DNA of 64,000 nucleotides from Halisarca cf. caerulea. Lineage: Eukaryota > Porifera > Demospongiae > Chondrillida > Halisarcidae. Numbering within the stretch: the first letter of the stretch is position 1; each line of letters opens with the position of its first letter. A program made the position numbers and the translations under genes. Below are positions 1 to 10,200 of the stretch, in pieces. Under the pieces are notes generated by a model. The model saw only the letters and a list, made by a program, of their open reading frames with translations. It was not told the origin of the DNA and did not search any database. The DNA lies in the NCBI GenBank assembly GCA_963170055.1, contig CAUJGJ010000242.1, positions 4,733,359 through 4,797,358 of the forward strand, given 5' to 3'.

Positions 1-1
1 A

Positions 2-478
2 CTGACCCTCATCTCATCCAACCATCAAGATGAAGCAAGAGCTGACATCGCAGCGAGAGACTTCTGGACCAATGGACAGAAAGCATTTTTTGATGTAAAG
101 GTATTCAACCCTTTTGCTAAGTCCAACCAGAGGTTCTCACTTGCAGCATGTTTCAGCCACCACGAGAAATCTAAGAAGAGGGCATACGAACAGAGGATTA
201 TCGAGGTGGAGCATGGCTCATTCACCCCCTTAGTGTTCAGCACCACCGGAGGCATGGGGAGACAGTCCACCATCTTCTACAGTCGTCTAGCCTCCCTACT
301 TGCAAGGAAGCGACATCAACCGTACAGCACAACAATGGGCTGGCTTCGATGCCACTTGTCATTCTCATTGCTTCGCTCATCAATTCTCTGCATCCGAGGC
401 TCCAGATCAAGTCGCCATGTGATCCCACGATTCCCTGCAGCCACTGATCTGGCTGTTAGTGAATCAATGGTCAATTAA
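2..478 (+). CDS. C-terminal end of a retroelement Pol-like protein (partial)
   Basis: The frame is open from the left edge and stops at 476-478, giving about 158 residues. Its segments DIAARDFW, FFDVKVFNP, EHGSFTPLVFSTTGGMGR and GWLRCHLSFSLLRS match, from memory, the terminal region of multicopy reverse-transcriptase proteins common in cnidarian and sponge genomes. The D...FDVK arrangement resembles a PD-(D/E)xK nuclease core, as in restriction-enzyme-like endonuclease domains of some non-LTR elements; that part is inference. A 40-nt A-run lies about 120 bp past the stop, as expected of a 3' end made by target-primed reverse transcription. The reverse transcriptase itself would lie left of the window. 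Within the visible part the frame is unbroken, so this may be a young copy. The family name is uncertain. Confidence 0.7.
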   Translation: MTLISSNHQDEARADIAARDFWTNGQKAFFDVKVFNPFAKSNQRFSLAACFSHHEKSKKRAYEQRIIEVEHGSFTPLVFSTTGGMGRQSTIFYSRLASLLARKRHQPYSTTMGWLRCHLSFSLLRSSILCIRGSRSSRHVIPRFPAATDLAVSESMVN

Positions 479-598
479 TGTCTGACTATTTAAGTATATC
501 AAATATTATCTATCTATTTCTGCATGTTTATGACAATACTTTTTCCTATACAGTTACTCCATCTGTAATTATTATTTTCTATTGTATAGTATTGTTTG

Positions 599-638
<40 letters not shown>
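479..638 (+). mobile_element. Retroelement 3' untranslated region and poly(A) tail
   Basis: An AT-rich stretch of about 120 bp follows the stop of the Pol-like frame and ends in an uninterrupted run of 40 A (599-638). The run directly abuts the first unit of the 18-bp minisatellite. This marks the 3' junction of the insertion. The 5' junction and any target-site duplication are outside the window. Confidence 0.6.
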
Positions 639-640
<2 letters not shown>

Positions 641-1106
641 GTACTTGCTGTGTGTACTGTGCTTGCTGTGTGTACTGTGCTTGCTGTGTGTACTGTGCTT
701 GCTGTGTGTACTGTGCTTGCTGTGTGTACTGTACTTGCTGTGTGTACTGTGCTTGCTGTGTGTACTGCGCTTGCTGTGTGTACTGTGCTTGCTGTGTGTA
801 CTGTGCTTCTGTGTATACTGTGCTTGCTGTGTGTACTGTGCTTGCTGTGTGTACTGTACTTGCTGTGTACTGTACTTGCCGTGTGTACTGTGCTTGCTGT
901 GCGTTCTGTATGTACTACATATGTGTATTGTGCTTGCTGTGTGTACTGTGCTTGCTGTGTATACTGTACTTGCCGTGTGTACTGTGCTTGCTGTGTGTAC
1001 TGTGCTTGCTGTGTGTACTGTGCTTGCTGTGTATACTGTACTTGCTGTGTGTACTGTATGTACTACGTATGTGTTCTGTGTTTTCTGTGTGTACTGTTTG
1101 TGCTGT
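639..1106. repeat. 18-bp minisatellite, about 25 copies
   Basis: Tandem copies of an 18-bp unit close to TGCTGTGTGTACTGTGCT, with C/T and G/A variants and several diverged or shortened units (near 808, 865, 900-925 and 1055-1085). Because 18 is a multiple of three, all forward frames stay open and give artefactual six-residue peptide repeats. The array ends about 10 bp before the acceptor of the WD40 exon, so it is intronic. Confidence 0.92.
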
Positions 1107-1116
1107 GTACCTACAG

Positions 1117-1577
1117 GTAGTGGTTATGGCAGTGGTTATGGAAGACATCAAATATGCGGTCCACCGCTGCGAAGCGCTCTTCTGGACTGGGAGAAGAGGA
1201 TGCAGACGGCAGCACACGACTACCAGAGCAGGTTCTATGGTCACTGGAACACAAACACAGACATCAAAGAGGCCAACTTTCTCGGACCAAATGGGGAATT
1301 TGTAGCTGCTGGTAGCGATGACGGGAATGTTTTCATATGGGAGAAATCGTCGGGGAAGTTGGTGCGTGTGCTTGTGGGAGACAAGCAGATCACAAACTGC
1401 ATTCAGTGGCACCCAAACAGACCTCTACTGGCAACGAGTGGTATTGAGCACGTTGTGCGGCTGTGGCAACCGGGCCAGCCCAAGTGCTCTGGAGATCAGT
1501 ATGGGATCATCGAACCTGAGAAGTTCCCAGGAATTATTCAGAACGTTCTATTGTCAAGGTTTCTAAGAATGTTCTAA
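1117..1577 (+). CDS. WDTC1/DCAF-like WD40 protein, 3' exon (partial gene)
   Basis: An acceptor (CTACAG, ending 1116) opens a frame that reads through to a stop at 1577. The peptide contains GHWNTNTDIKEANFLG, AGSDDGNVFIWEK, LVRVLVGDKQITNC and LATSGIEHVVRLWQPG. These match the C-terminal WD40 repeats of WDTC1 (adipose, DCAF9), a substrate receptor of CUL4-DDB1 ubiquitin ligases; DCAF6 is the closest alternative. Two WD repeats are visible. A short Gly/Ser/Tyr-rich stretch precedes them. The last coding base may be 1558, where AAG|GTTTCT could serve as a donor, or the frame may end at the in-frame stop. I could not find the usual downstream C-terminal segment of WDTC1. Earlier exons would lie left of the minisatellite and retroelement, outside the window. 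Confidence 0.75.
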
Positions 1578-2065
1578 TTTTCTGTGCGAAACGTAGTAAG
1601 CTTATTACGTAATGTTTCACGTAGTGGTTAACCTCTATATATTATGTATATCAGAAGTTCATGTCATCAGAACAAGTAGGAATAGTAGTAGTGAAGGGTT
1701 AGGTATAGAAGAGGCCATTTGCTGCATGATTCCATGTTAGCCAAAATTTCATGTTAAGCAAGTTTGTGCTATCAGAGGTACGTGCACAGTGCATGTGTGT
1801 GTACAGTGCATGTGTGTGCACAGCTAGTGCATGTGTGTGCACAGTGCATGTTGCGAGTGTGTACATATGCGATCGTGTGAACGATTTTCTATAAAATACA
1901 CACTATATATATATACTATTGCAGTACAACAGTGCAGACAGTGGTGGTGGAGTAATGAGAATTCATTTTATGGCATACAATTTTCCTACAAAATTGTGAA
2001 TTGTGTGCTGTAGATGCAATACAAGCATGCACAAAAGAACTACATTATCTACAGTTATATGTAGG
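1578..2065. other. Tail-to-tail intergenic region
   Basis: About 490 bp separate the stop of the WD40 exon from the stop of the convergent UPF0415-like gene. A short patch of imperfect GTGCATGTGTGTGCACA repeats lies at about 1780-1860. The rest is AT-rich and probably holds both 3' UTRs. I saw no clear AATAAA signal on either strand. Confidence 0.5.
1780..1862. repeat. Short imperfect GTGCATGTGTGTGCACA tandem repeat
   Basis: Three to four imperfect copies of a motif around CAGTGCATGTGTGTGCA follow one another. It is low-complexity sequence in the intergenic gap; no function is suggested. Confidence 0.6.
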
Positions 2066-2362
2066 TCAATTTGTCAAAATGCATTCTTTTGGAATCACGC
2101 AACCAATGATGTTTGGCTTGTGAGGCTCTTTGCACAGCTCCGCTAAGGAGCGAGGTGGATGTAACAGGGCCGATACAACAATTCCCTGTTAGTGATAAAA
2201 TGGGAACAAAATACATAGCAACATGAAAATGCTCATGCACAACACTACGCATGTTTGTGGTGTTTAGATCACTTGGTAAGCAGATAAACGGACCCAGAGA
2301 CAGGCATGAACACACACGCGCACACATGCACATGCACACAACACATGCACACACAACATGCA

Positions 2363-2451
<89 letters not shown>

Positions 2452-3521
2452 GCTGCTCGGCAGCTTGAATAAACTTTCTATTTGAAGTGAGAGTTACAGC
2501 CTTGAGGCTATCTCCAGTTCCAAATATAATCTGAAATGGAAGCAAAGGAGACTAGGTATATACGTATGATGCCCCATGAATGCTCATGTCTCACTACTGG
2601 ACAAACCTTTGCCTTTGCTTTTACAGCTGCTGTCTCTCTCAGACTAGACACTCTACCAGACACTATGTCTGGAACAATGGTTATCCCATCAATGAGCTCC
2701 CTAAACAAAATACACACACACACACCATCGAAGGCTACATCCTGTGGTATGATGAGAGGCAGTTTTGCATGGAGACAAGAGGCAAAAAGGACTGGTATAG
2801 AATGATGATGATCAACAAGTTGGGTATATCTGGTGTGCAGGCAGTGTATTTTTGTAGGTCTCAAAGTATCCTCTAACGTCCGCACCAAAATTCTACTATG
2901 GACTTGTACAATCAGTGGCAGCGTCAACTCATGTACTGTACAATGACGAAAGGCAGTGTTGTCTTGTGTACAATGATGAAAGGCAGTGTTTTATTGTGTA
3001 CAATGCTGGAAGACAGTGTTTTCTTGTGTACAATGATGAAAGGCAGTGTTGTCTTGTGTACAATGATGAGAGGCAGTGTTGTCTTGTGTACAATGATGAG
3101 AGGCAGTGTTGTCTTGTGTACAATGATGAGAGGCAGTGTTGTCTTGTGTACAATAATGAGAGGCAGTGTTGTCTTGTGTACAATGATGAGAGGCAGTGTT
3201 GTCTTGTGTACAATAATGAGAGGCAGTGTTGTCTTGTGTACAATGATGAGAGGCAGTGTTGTCTTGTGTACAATGATGAGAGGCAGTGTTTTCTTGTGTA
3301 CAATGATGAGAGGCAGTGTTGTCTTGTGTACAATGATGAGAGGCAGTGTTGTCTTGTGTACAATGAGGAGAGGCAGTGATGAATAAGAAGAAACATGGAC
3401 TTACTCTGCTCTTTCCTTCTCCAATGGTCCTCCACTTATCTTCACAATCTCTTGAAAATTCTTCAAAGCTGTCATGCATGCCACTATCTTTTTACCTTTG
3501 GAAGAAACATAATGTACGTAA

Positions 3522-3559
<38 letters not shown>

Positions 3560-3723
3560 CACGCGCACACACATACACACACACACACACACACACGCAC
3601 GCACACACACGCACACACACACACACACACACATGCACACACACACACACACACACACACATGCACACACACGCACACACATACACACACACACACACAC
3701 ATACACACGCATGCATGCACGCA

Positions 3724-3786
<63 letters not shown>

Positions 3787-3942
3787 TTGGTGGCTGACTC
3801 CAGTAACGGCCACAGTCTCTCTTTCTGTTCCTGCCTTGCTTGTTCCTGTAGAAAGCGATTCTCAAAACCGCACACATGTCTGTCATGGGTCAGCTCTGAT
3901 ACCCATGCTATCATTGTCGACACATCCAGATTGATGATGTCC
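2066..3942 (-). CDS. UPF0415 (C7orf25-like) protein, five 3' exons
   Basis: On the minus strand five exons join in frame: 3942-3785, 3495-3405, 2700-2607, 2530-2450 and 2185-2066, with AG acceptors and GT donors and a TGA stop at 2068-2066. Key peptides are DIINLDVSTMIAWVSELT, FLQEQARQEQKE, SGGPLEKERA, IDGITIVPDIVSGR, IIFGTGDSLKAVTLTS and LLHPPRSLAELCKE. They line up in order with the C-terminal half of vertebrate C7orf25 (UPF0415, DUF1308 family), including the INLDVSTxIAxVS, GGPxExERA and IFGTGDxLKAxTxT blocks. Codon phases agree at every junction. The family has no established biochemical function; a PIN-like nuclease fold has been suggested. About 180 residues are visible, roughly the last 40 percent. 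I could not identify the 5' exons between 3943 and 7243. Two donors coincide with the start of (GT)n tracts. Confidence 0.85.
2345..2449. repeat. (CA)n/(CACG)n microsatellite in a UPF0415 gene intron
   Basis: ACGC-type repeats pass into about 66 bp of pure CA. Read on the gene strand, the (GT)n tract begins directly at the 5' splice site after base 2450. Confidence 0.95.
2929..3385. repeat. 30-bp minisatellite, about 15 copies
   Basis: A 30-bp unit near AATGATGAGAGGCAGTGTTG plus TCTTGTGTAC is repeated about 15 times. The first copies are the most diverged and the middle ones almost identical, as expected of recent local expansion. It lies in the UPF0415 gene intron 2701-3404. Because 30 is a multiple of three, both strands stay open in several frames; these are not genes. 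Confidence 0.95.
3522..3784. repeat. Compound (CA)n microsatellite in a UPF0415 gene intron
   Basis: About 260 bp of CA repeats with interspersed CACG and CATG units make up almost the whole intron 3496-3784. On the gene strand the (GT)n tract starts at the 5' splice site next to base 3785. Confidence 0.95.
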
Positions 3943-3964
3943 CTACAGACACCAGAACACACAC

Positions 3965-4111
3965 CATAGGTGTAGGAACCATGGGGGCTGGAGGGGCTAT
4001 AGCCCCCCCAATGTTTGCTTGATCATGTATTAAGCAAGCTATTAGCTGCATATGAACTGTACATGGTATTGAATGAGCCCCCCCAAAGTACAAGTCATTC
4101 CTACGCCAATG
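3965..4111. mobile_element. MITE-like element with GTAGGAA inverted ends
   Basis: The left end reads CATAGGTGTAGGAA and the reverse complement of the right end reads CATTGGCGTAGGAA, 12 of 14 matching. C-rich and G-rich tracts lie inside, including the perfect palindrome GGGGCTATAGCCCC at about 3993-4006. At about 147 bp with no coding capacity it fits a miniature inverted-repeat element. The family is not assigned. Confidence 0.6.
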
Positions 4112-6232
4112 CACACAACATGCAGTGAACTACAACAGCAATAGAGCAACATTTGTGACTCTGCACATGTACATATGTACAAAACACAGCAAGGAAAGGT
4201 GGAGAAATACACTCATTTCTTGGTGCTCAAGGTAGTGCTTGGGGTGAGCGTCTCCACTTGATGTCTGGGCACCCAATTCCTCCCTTTCCACCCATAGACC
4301 ACCAACATAGCCCAAAACGGTTGCTTCCTCACCCCCTTCAAGAAATTTTTAAATACGGTTGTGGTAGCCCTAACAATAATATGCACATACTTTACTCCAG
4401 GCAGAAAGCATGCAAATGAGTACGTATACCACTAGAAATGCACTCTCACCACAAGCTCAGCTCACTTTTCCTTTATGTCCTTGTCTTCCACATAAATGCT
4501 CCTTTCTTCACTCATAACGGTTTAATTTTTGTGTGTACCAATGTACCAATTGCCCTGGACATGTAATAATGAGAAATTGATAGATGGATTAGGCAAAATA
4601 ATTAAAAATATCATACCATGATTAAAGTCTTGGAAACAATCATTCAACAATTAAATATTATAACAAATACACAATCTACTATTGAAACAGTCTACTTACG
4701 GGCGAGGTCTATAGATCTATTACTGCTAAAGCATCGTCTGTTACTTGTTCATGACAGATGGAGTAAACGCACGGCCATTTTCGTAGAGTAGGATATTTCC
4801 GTAAATTGATCACTATGTCGACACAAACAGACAAACAAAACAGAGGGATTTCCATGGCAACCATGAGAACGAAACCGTTTTCTTGTGGGTGATGCCACAT
4901 GATCTCATCGTTTCCTGAACAGAATGGCGCGTTAAAAATAGGAAATGAATGTCACAATTCTTTTCCGAACATTGCCGCCATTACTTTTAGTTTGAGCGAT
5001 ACAGAAGATTTACATTGTAGATTTTGTTATTTTTTGTGAATACCCGTGTATTCAAATATAAATATGCTGTTGTAAAGCTGGTAGCATTGCAATACTGAAA
5101 GTCCTTAGGGACTATATTGAGTAATCACATAGCATGCATTGTATTTATACATTTCTGAACCGCGAAGCAAACTTTGCGTGCTTTGCAGTCCAGAAATATA
5201 TGGATATTCTGTAACACTAAATGCTGGTGGATGCTTGGATCAACTTGATGAGATTATTACTGCATGCTGGTACTATCCTCCACCCGAGCTGGGCCAGCCG
5301 GTAATGCCAGCCAGAGTATCTAATTTGGGGTGACAAGCTGCAAAAGATGTCCATCAGGCTATGGAGATGCAATTAATACTCATGAACCAGTGTACTCAAT
5401 ACTTGTTTGATTAATGGCAGTCTCAGCAGCACTGGTAAAATGGCTAGGGTCCAGTGGCCAATTTTGCTTCAATGCAGCACTGAGTGATGACTATTACATT
5501 TAATTTACTGCATGGCCAAGGCTAAGCTGGGGCAGCTATCAATGAATAATAAACAGCTCCATCTCTGGTTTGAACCCTGGTGATGGTTAGTACTAAATGA
5601 GCTCACTGTGTCCTTTCGAGAAACATGGCATGTTAAATAATCTGCTTTCATTGTTGGCAAGCAGAATGACGGAGTACAGTCTTTTCTTGAGTATTTGGTT
5701 TCAGTGTGTTTTGTGGTGCTGAGATGATTTTTGAAGTCATTCTGCTGTTACCAGACATCATGGATGCTCTATGCCATGCACTTATAACCCTATACACAAT
5801 GCAGACTGCCTCTGGAAGTATGTCATTGAACAAGAGACCTTACAATAAATGCTGAATTGTGTGCAGACAGGAATACTTTAGTCTATAGAAAAATATGGAG
5901 ATTAGAAGTAAACATTCGACTGCTGTGTGAAATCCTAGCACAATCCATTGTTGACTTTCACATTACACATTTTTTGTCATCAGGTTCAACCTAAAGGGTT
6001 GTCTGACATTGCTAGTTGCTCCTAAGCTTGGTTGACACTTGAGGTTATCGAAATCATTACAACATATTCTGCTCTAAAGGTAGATTCAGGGCGTTTGCAG
6101 GACCATAGAATCATAGCATGGTATTACACAAATTTCTTACGCACAGTACCATTGATACCACAACACCTATCACGGTGTACTTCTGGATCTGCTAATTGCA
6201 CGTCCTGTGGGCGTGTCGATAATGGAAGATAA

Positions 6233-6259
6233 ACGATGACGTCAGCTAAACGTCATCGT
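6233..6259. promoter_or_regulatory. Palindrome containing a CRE (TGACGTCA)
   Basis: ACGATGACGT (6233-6242) and its exact reverse complement ACGTCATCGT (6250-6259) flank a 7-nt spacer. TGACGTCA at 6237-6244 is the full CREB/ATF consensus. It lies about 1 kb upstream of the giant gene's first coding exon, so a regulatory role is plausible but only inferred. Confidence 0.4.
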
Positions 6260-6956
6260 CTGACGACATTCACACTCGTGCTGCGGAAGAAGCAGCCTTC
6301 CTTTTCTTCTCAAAGTCATTTGTCTGTACCAAGACAGTCTTGGTAAAGATAGCATTGAAGGTGATTTTTTCAGCAGCTGAAAATTATTGTAATTGGTTAA
6401 GTTCATTGTTTCCTTCTTCAACACACCCTTGGATGTATTTTGCAGAAGAAAGAACACTTGATAAAGTCTTAGTTCGAAGCAACTAAAGATTCAACCTTGT
6501 TCATATTGAAAGTGAACTCCTTTGGGTGAGTATCGATGTAAAATGCATCCATTACTCAACACCTGTCACTGTGTGGACAGCATGCTTAGGAAGCCGTATC
6601 ATCGTGCTCACTCACGCGGGACGACCGCCGACCCGCCGTTCAGTGTGGATGTGCAACCGATCGCAGCAGTGTGATCGTATGATCGTTTCCCGCAGTTACT
6701 GCAGTAGTGTTTTTGTTGAACTGTGCGTCTTTGTTTGCTCTTAGTCGATTTTGGAGGGAAGGTCTCCGCCCACCTAACCCGTGTCCATTGTGGTCGTTCT
6801 TGCATTGATTATCTATCTACTATCTATGGCTGCATGCAAGCAAATGCAGTCGTTTGATGGCCGACATTGATGCCCCGAAGATAGAAATTAATTGTCCTTG
6901 AAATCTCTTGTTGTGTAACGTTTGCACTACGTACGTACTTATACGCTGATCAGCTG

Positions 6957-6957
<1 letters not shown>

Positions 6958-7021
<64 letters not shown>
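6958..7021. repeat. (TG)n microsatellite
   Basis: About 31 uninterrupted TG dinucleotides, followed by shorter TG/CG-rich sequence to about 7075, upstream of the giant gene. Confidence 0.95.
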
Positions 7022-7022
<1 letters not shown>

Positions 7023-7192
7023 TGTTGTAGAGTCTATGATGTGTGTGTGCATGCGTGCGTGCGTGCGTGTAGTTGTGTACGTATGTGTGTACATGCGGTT
7101 ATATTGAGCGTATGTTATTTTAGCGTACTGCTGATGCTTTGATGTGTAAGTGGTGAGGTCTCACTCAGTGTCTACAATGTTCATTCTTTCTA

Positions 7193-7256
7193 GATTGCCA
7201 AGTAGGCAAGCTGTTCACCCATCACACCTCACCATCTGGGCTTATGGCCCCAAAGA
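7193..7256 (+). CDS. Giant gene, first coding exon (5' UTR and start codon)
   Basis: A candidate acceptor (TTTCTAG, ending 7192) and a donor (AAAGA|GTAAGC at 7257) bound this small exon. ATG at 7244 gives M-A-P-K plus one base, which joins in frame to the next exon and adds a basic n-region (KR) to the hydrophobic core there. An upstream non-coding exon could end near 7145, where GTAAGT follows. If this exon is not used, translation would start at 7327 with an almost equally good signal peptide. Confidence 0.5.
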
Positions 7257-10200
7257 GTAAGCTGTTTCTTGTGAGTAGTCAACATTTGTATTAAACTTAT
7301 GCAATTTTTTTTGTCTTCTTGCAGGAATGAACCTTCTGGTGTTGGTACTCCTGTCAGTGGCCTTCTCAGCTGCAGCTGTTGATGGTGAGCAGTTGGTTTG
7401 AATGTTCATCTTCTCTTTTCCCTCCACATATTCCGTCTCTTGTTCTGTAATCTTAGTCTTACATAGTCAAGCATACCCAACTACTTAATTTTTACCGTTG
7501 CACTGTCTTAAATCCTCCTACTTTTTAATGTTGTTCTTTCTAAAGTCCACATGCGTTTAATTCGTTCTTGTGTTGTCCAATGTCCTCAGATACAGAGTCT
7601 GAGCCAACACTGGTTGAATGGAGTCTCGACATGGAGAAGGGTGAGGTTGTCCTCACCTTCAGTGAGTTAGATCCGGGGCTTGAAATTCAATGCAGTAGGC
7701 TTAGGCTCCGTAACTCCATGGGCGAAATGGGAAAATTTCTCGATGATTCTGAAGCGACTCAAAGCGGAAATGAAATTCTTTGCGATTTTGACAAACAAGA
7801 AACCACTGATGATGATGATGATCACGATGATGATAGTGATGACGAGAGCAAGAAAAGTGAGTCTTTTCTTGCTGTCGATTCCGGTAGTGGTATTCTTTTT
7901 CAATCCAAAGAGTTTGTAACTGACTGGGTCTCTATGAACCCCGAAGTAAATCAACATCGCCGTTTGAGACGCACGCCTGGAGTTAATTCGTCAGTTGTTA
8001 TGTTTGACATGTTTGACTTGAATACTGGTTTTGTGCAGATTACTTTCTCCGAGCAGATTCTCTCAGCAGCTGTCAACATCCCGAACAACATTGTATTCCG
8101 ATCGTCCGTGTCAGGAGGAGTCAACTACACCCTCGTCACCACCACTTGTGGGGGCACATGCACAACTTTCGACCCCGCGACGAATCAGACAGCGATTATG
8201 TTCACTCTAAGTGCGGACGATCGTAATGGTCTGAAGAGTGTGGAGGGACTGTGCACCAATGCCAGCAACTGCTTTCTGTTTCACACGGACAACTTTCTCA
8301 CTGATGCCGACGGCGACTTTGTTGTCCCTTATGACCCCACAGACTCTGCTCCGTATGTGAATGTGTCGTTCATGGCAGATACGGACCCGCCCACCATTGC
8401 CTCGTTTGACCTGGATCTCAGCGATAATGCCCTTGTAGTGACCTTCAATGAACCCGTCCGGGCGGACAGTGTTGATTTGTCAAAACTCACACTCACAAAC
8501 AATGCAGGTGGCGACATCTTGCTGATCGACTCCACCATCGATCCCACCTCCGGCCTCACGTTGGAGCTCACCATATCACTCAGTACAAACGACATCACTG
8601 CCCTCAAGACCAACAGCACCATTGGTACCAACACAAGCAACACAAACATCATGGCTGATGCGAACGCGTTCAGTGACCGGATGGAGCTGAACAACACAGC
8701 TGTGACATTGGCTGCGTCTACTGTCATGCCTGACAACTCACTGGCCGTGCTGACAATGTGGTCTCTGGACATGAACACTGGAACCCTTGAGCTCACCTTC
8801 AATGATGCAATCCAGTCCAATGGAGATGTTACGAGAATTGCTTTTGGACAGACCTCATTGATCGAGACCCACTTTCTGACAGCTGGTAGTAACATTACAA
8901 GTGGTGATGGAGCCATTCAGACCATTGAGCTCTCGCAAACTGACCTACTTAACATCAAATCCAGACAAGGATTTGCTGTTGACAACACAACAGCCTTCAT
9001 CTTCCTCCAGGCAGCAGCATTCGCAGATCTGAGGGACCCAGCACAGGACATCCGTGCCGTCACGAGGACAACCACGTCCTCCCCCAACCAATTCACTCCC
9101 GACTCTCAAGCTCCCATGTTGGATCGGTTTGAGCTCGACATGAATTCAGGTGTCCTTCGTCTCACTTTTGACGAACCCATTGACACCATTGATGTCACCT
9201 ACCTGAGTATCTTGTCCACGAATGGGACTCCTGCTGCAACTGAGGTGCCTCTTACAGGAAGTGTTATGATTTCCCAGTCCAATTTCCGCAGGGAGTTTGA
9301 TATCCAGCTCCTCCGCGATGATTTAGTAAAATTACAGGAAGACGGAAACATCGCCACATCCATATCAAACACTTTCCTGAACATCACTGCTGGTGGAGTC
9401 AACGATACAGCTGGGAATGCAATTGCTGGTGACCTCCAACAGGCGGACAACGTGGATCCAGACATGTCCCCACCCACATTGGATACGTTTACCTTGAACA
9501 TGAACAGTGGGGATCTGATCCTCACCTTCAGCGAAGCTGTGGATCCAACCACTTTTGTCATTTCCAACCTAGACATTACAAATTCAGCCCCCGTTTCCCC
9601 TGAAGTCGTGATGCCCACCATTCGTACCGGTTCTTCAGCCACACGTGGTTCCACAGCCAACATCGTAGAGGTCCCTCTCAGTTCTTCCACTGTCATTGAT
9701 CTCAAGCGGAAAACGACCTTGGCTACCATGAATTCCGATACGTTCTTGGAAGCAGCAACTGGCCTCATTGGGGATACATCTCCGCGAAGGAACAGTTATC
9801 AGAGTAGTGGCTTGGCCATCAGTGGTACTCTCATGCCAGATGTATCGGGACCAGTGTTCCAGGGTTTTGTGCTCAACCTGACGGACGACACCCTACGAAT
9901 CACGTATGACGAACCCATCAATGTCACTGGTGTTGACCTCAGCAGAATTGTACTGCAGGACCACCTCACCAACCCGACAACCAACCTCTCCCTTGCTGGT
10001 TCGTCCATACAAGGTCAAGACTGTGATGTAGAGTGTGTGCTGTTTGTGAAGCTGTCCACACAGGACACGAGGACAATTCGTGGCATTGACGGATTTGGTA
10101 CTAGCACTGCTGACACTGTCATCACGATTGAGGCTGGAGCTGTAGCCGACAACAGCGGGAATGACAATGCAGCTGTTGGAGAAACTTACGCAGTTGACGT

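Larger units (their letters stand above)
4112..7192. other. Intergenic region with no supported gene
   Basis: About 3 kb of AT-rich sequence between the UPF0415-like gene (minus) and the giant gene (plus). The open frames are all 60-75 codons and lack recognisable motifs. It should contain the promoter of the giant gene and possibly 5' exons and the promoter of the UPF0415-like gene, but I could not place them. Apart from the palindrome near 6233 and the (TG)n tract near 6958, I saw no structure. Confidence 0.5.

Noticed and set aside
639..1106. Cys/Leu/Val-rich open frames over the 18-bp repeat
   Set aside because: The period is a multiple of three, so several frames stay open by construction.
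2717..2860. Plus-strand coding-like stretch (EGYILWYDERQFCM, then DWYRMMMINKLG)
   Set aside because: No acceptor, donor or homologue recognised. It lies within an intron of the minus-strand gene and shares a 15-mer with the minisatellite.
2915..3479. Open frames of 150-170 codons on both strands over the 30-bp repeat
   Set aside because: Same cause; the array is intronic to the UPF0415-like gene.
3405..3480. HMG-box-like peptide (FEEFSRDCEDKWRTI) on the minus strand
   Set aside because: It is another frame of the UPF0415-like exon 3405-3495. Only the frame giving ALKNFQEIVK and SGGPLEKERA joins in phase with the neighbouring exons and matches the family.
4440..4515. Minus-strand ATG followed by MSEERSIYVEDKDIKE and a GTGAGC donor
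   Set aside because: Too short, with no match to the UPF0415 N-terminus. A possible 5' exon, but not supported.
5139..5333. Plus-strand frame of 64 codons in the intergenic region
   Set aside because: No motif, no splice context and AT-rich surroundings; consistent with chance.
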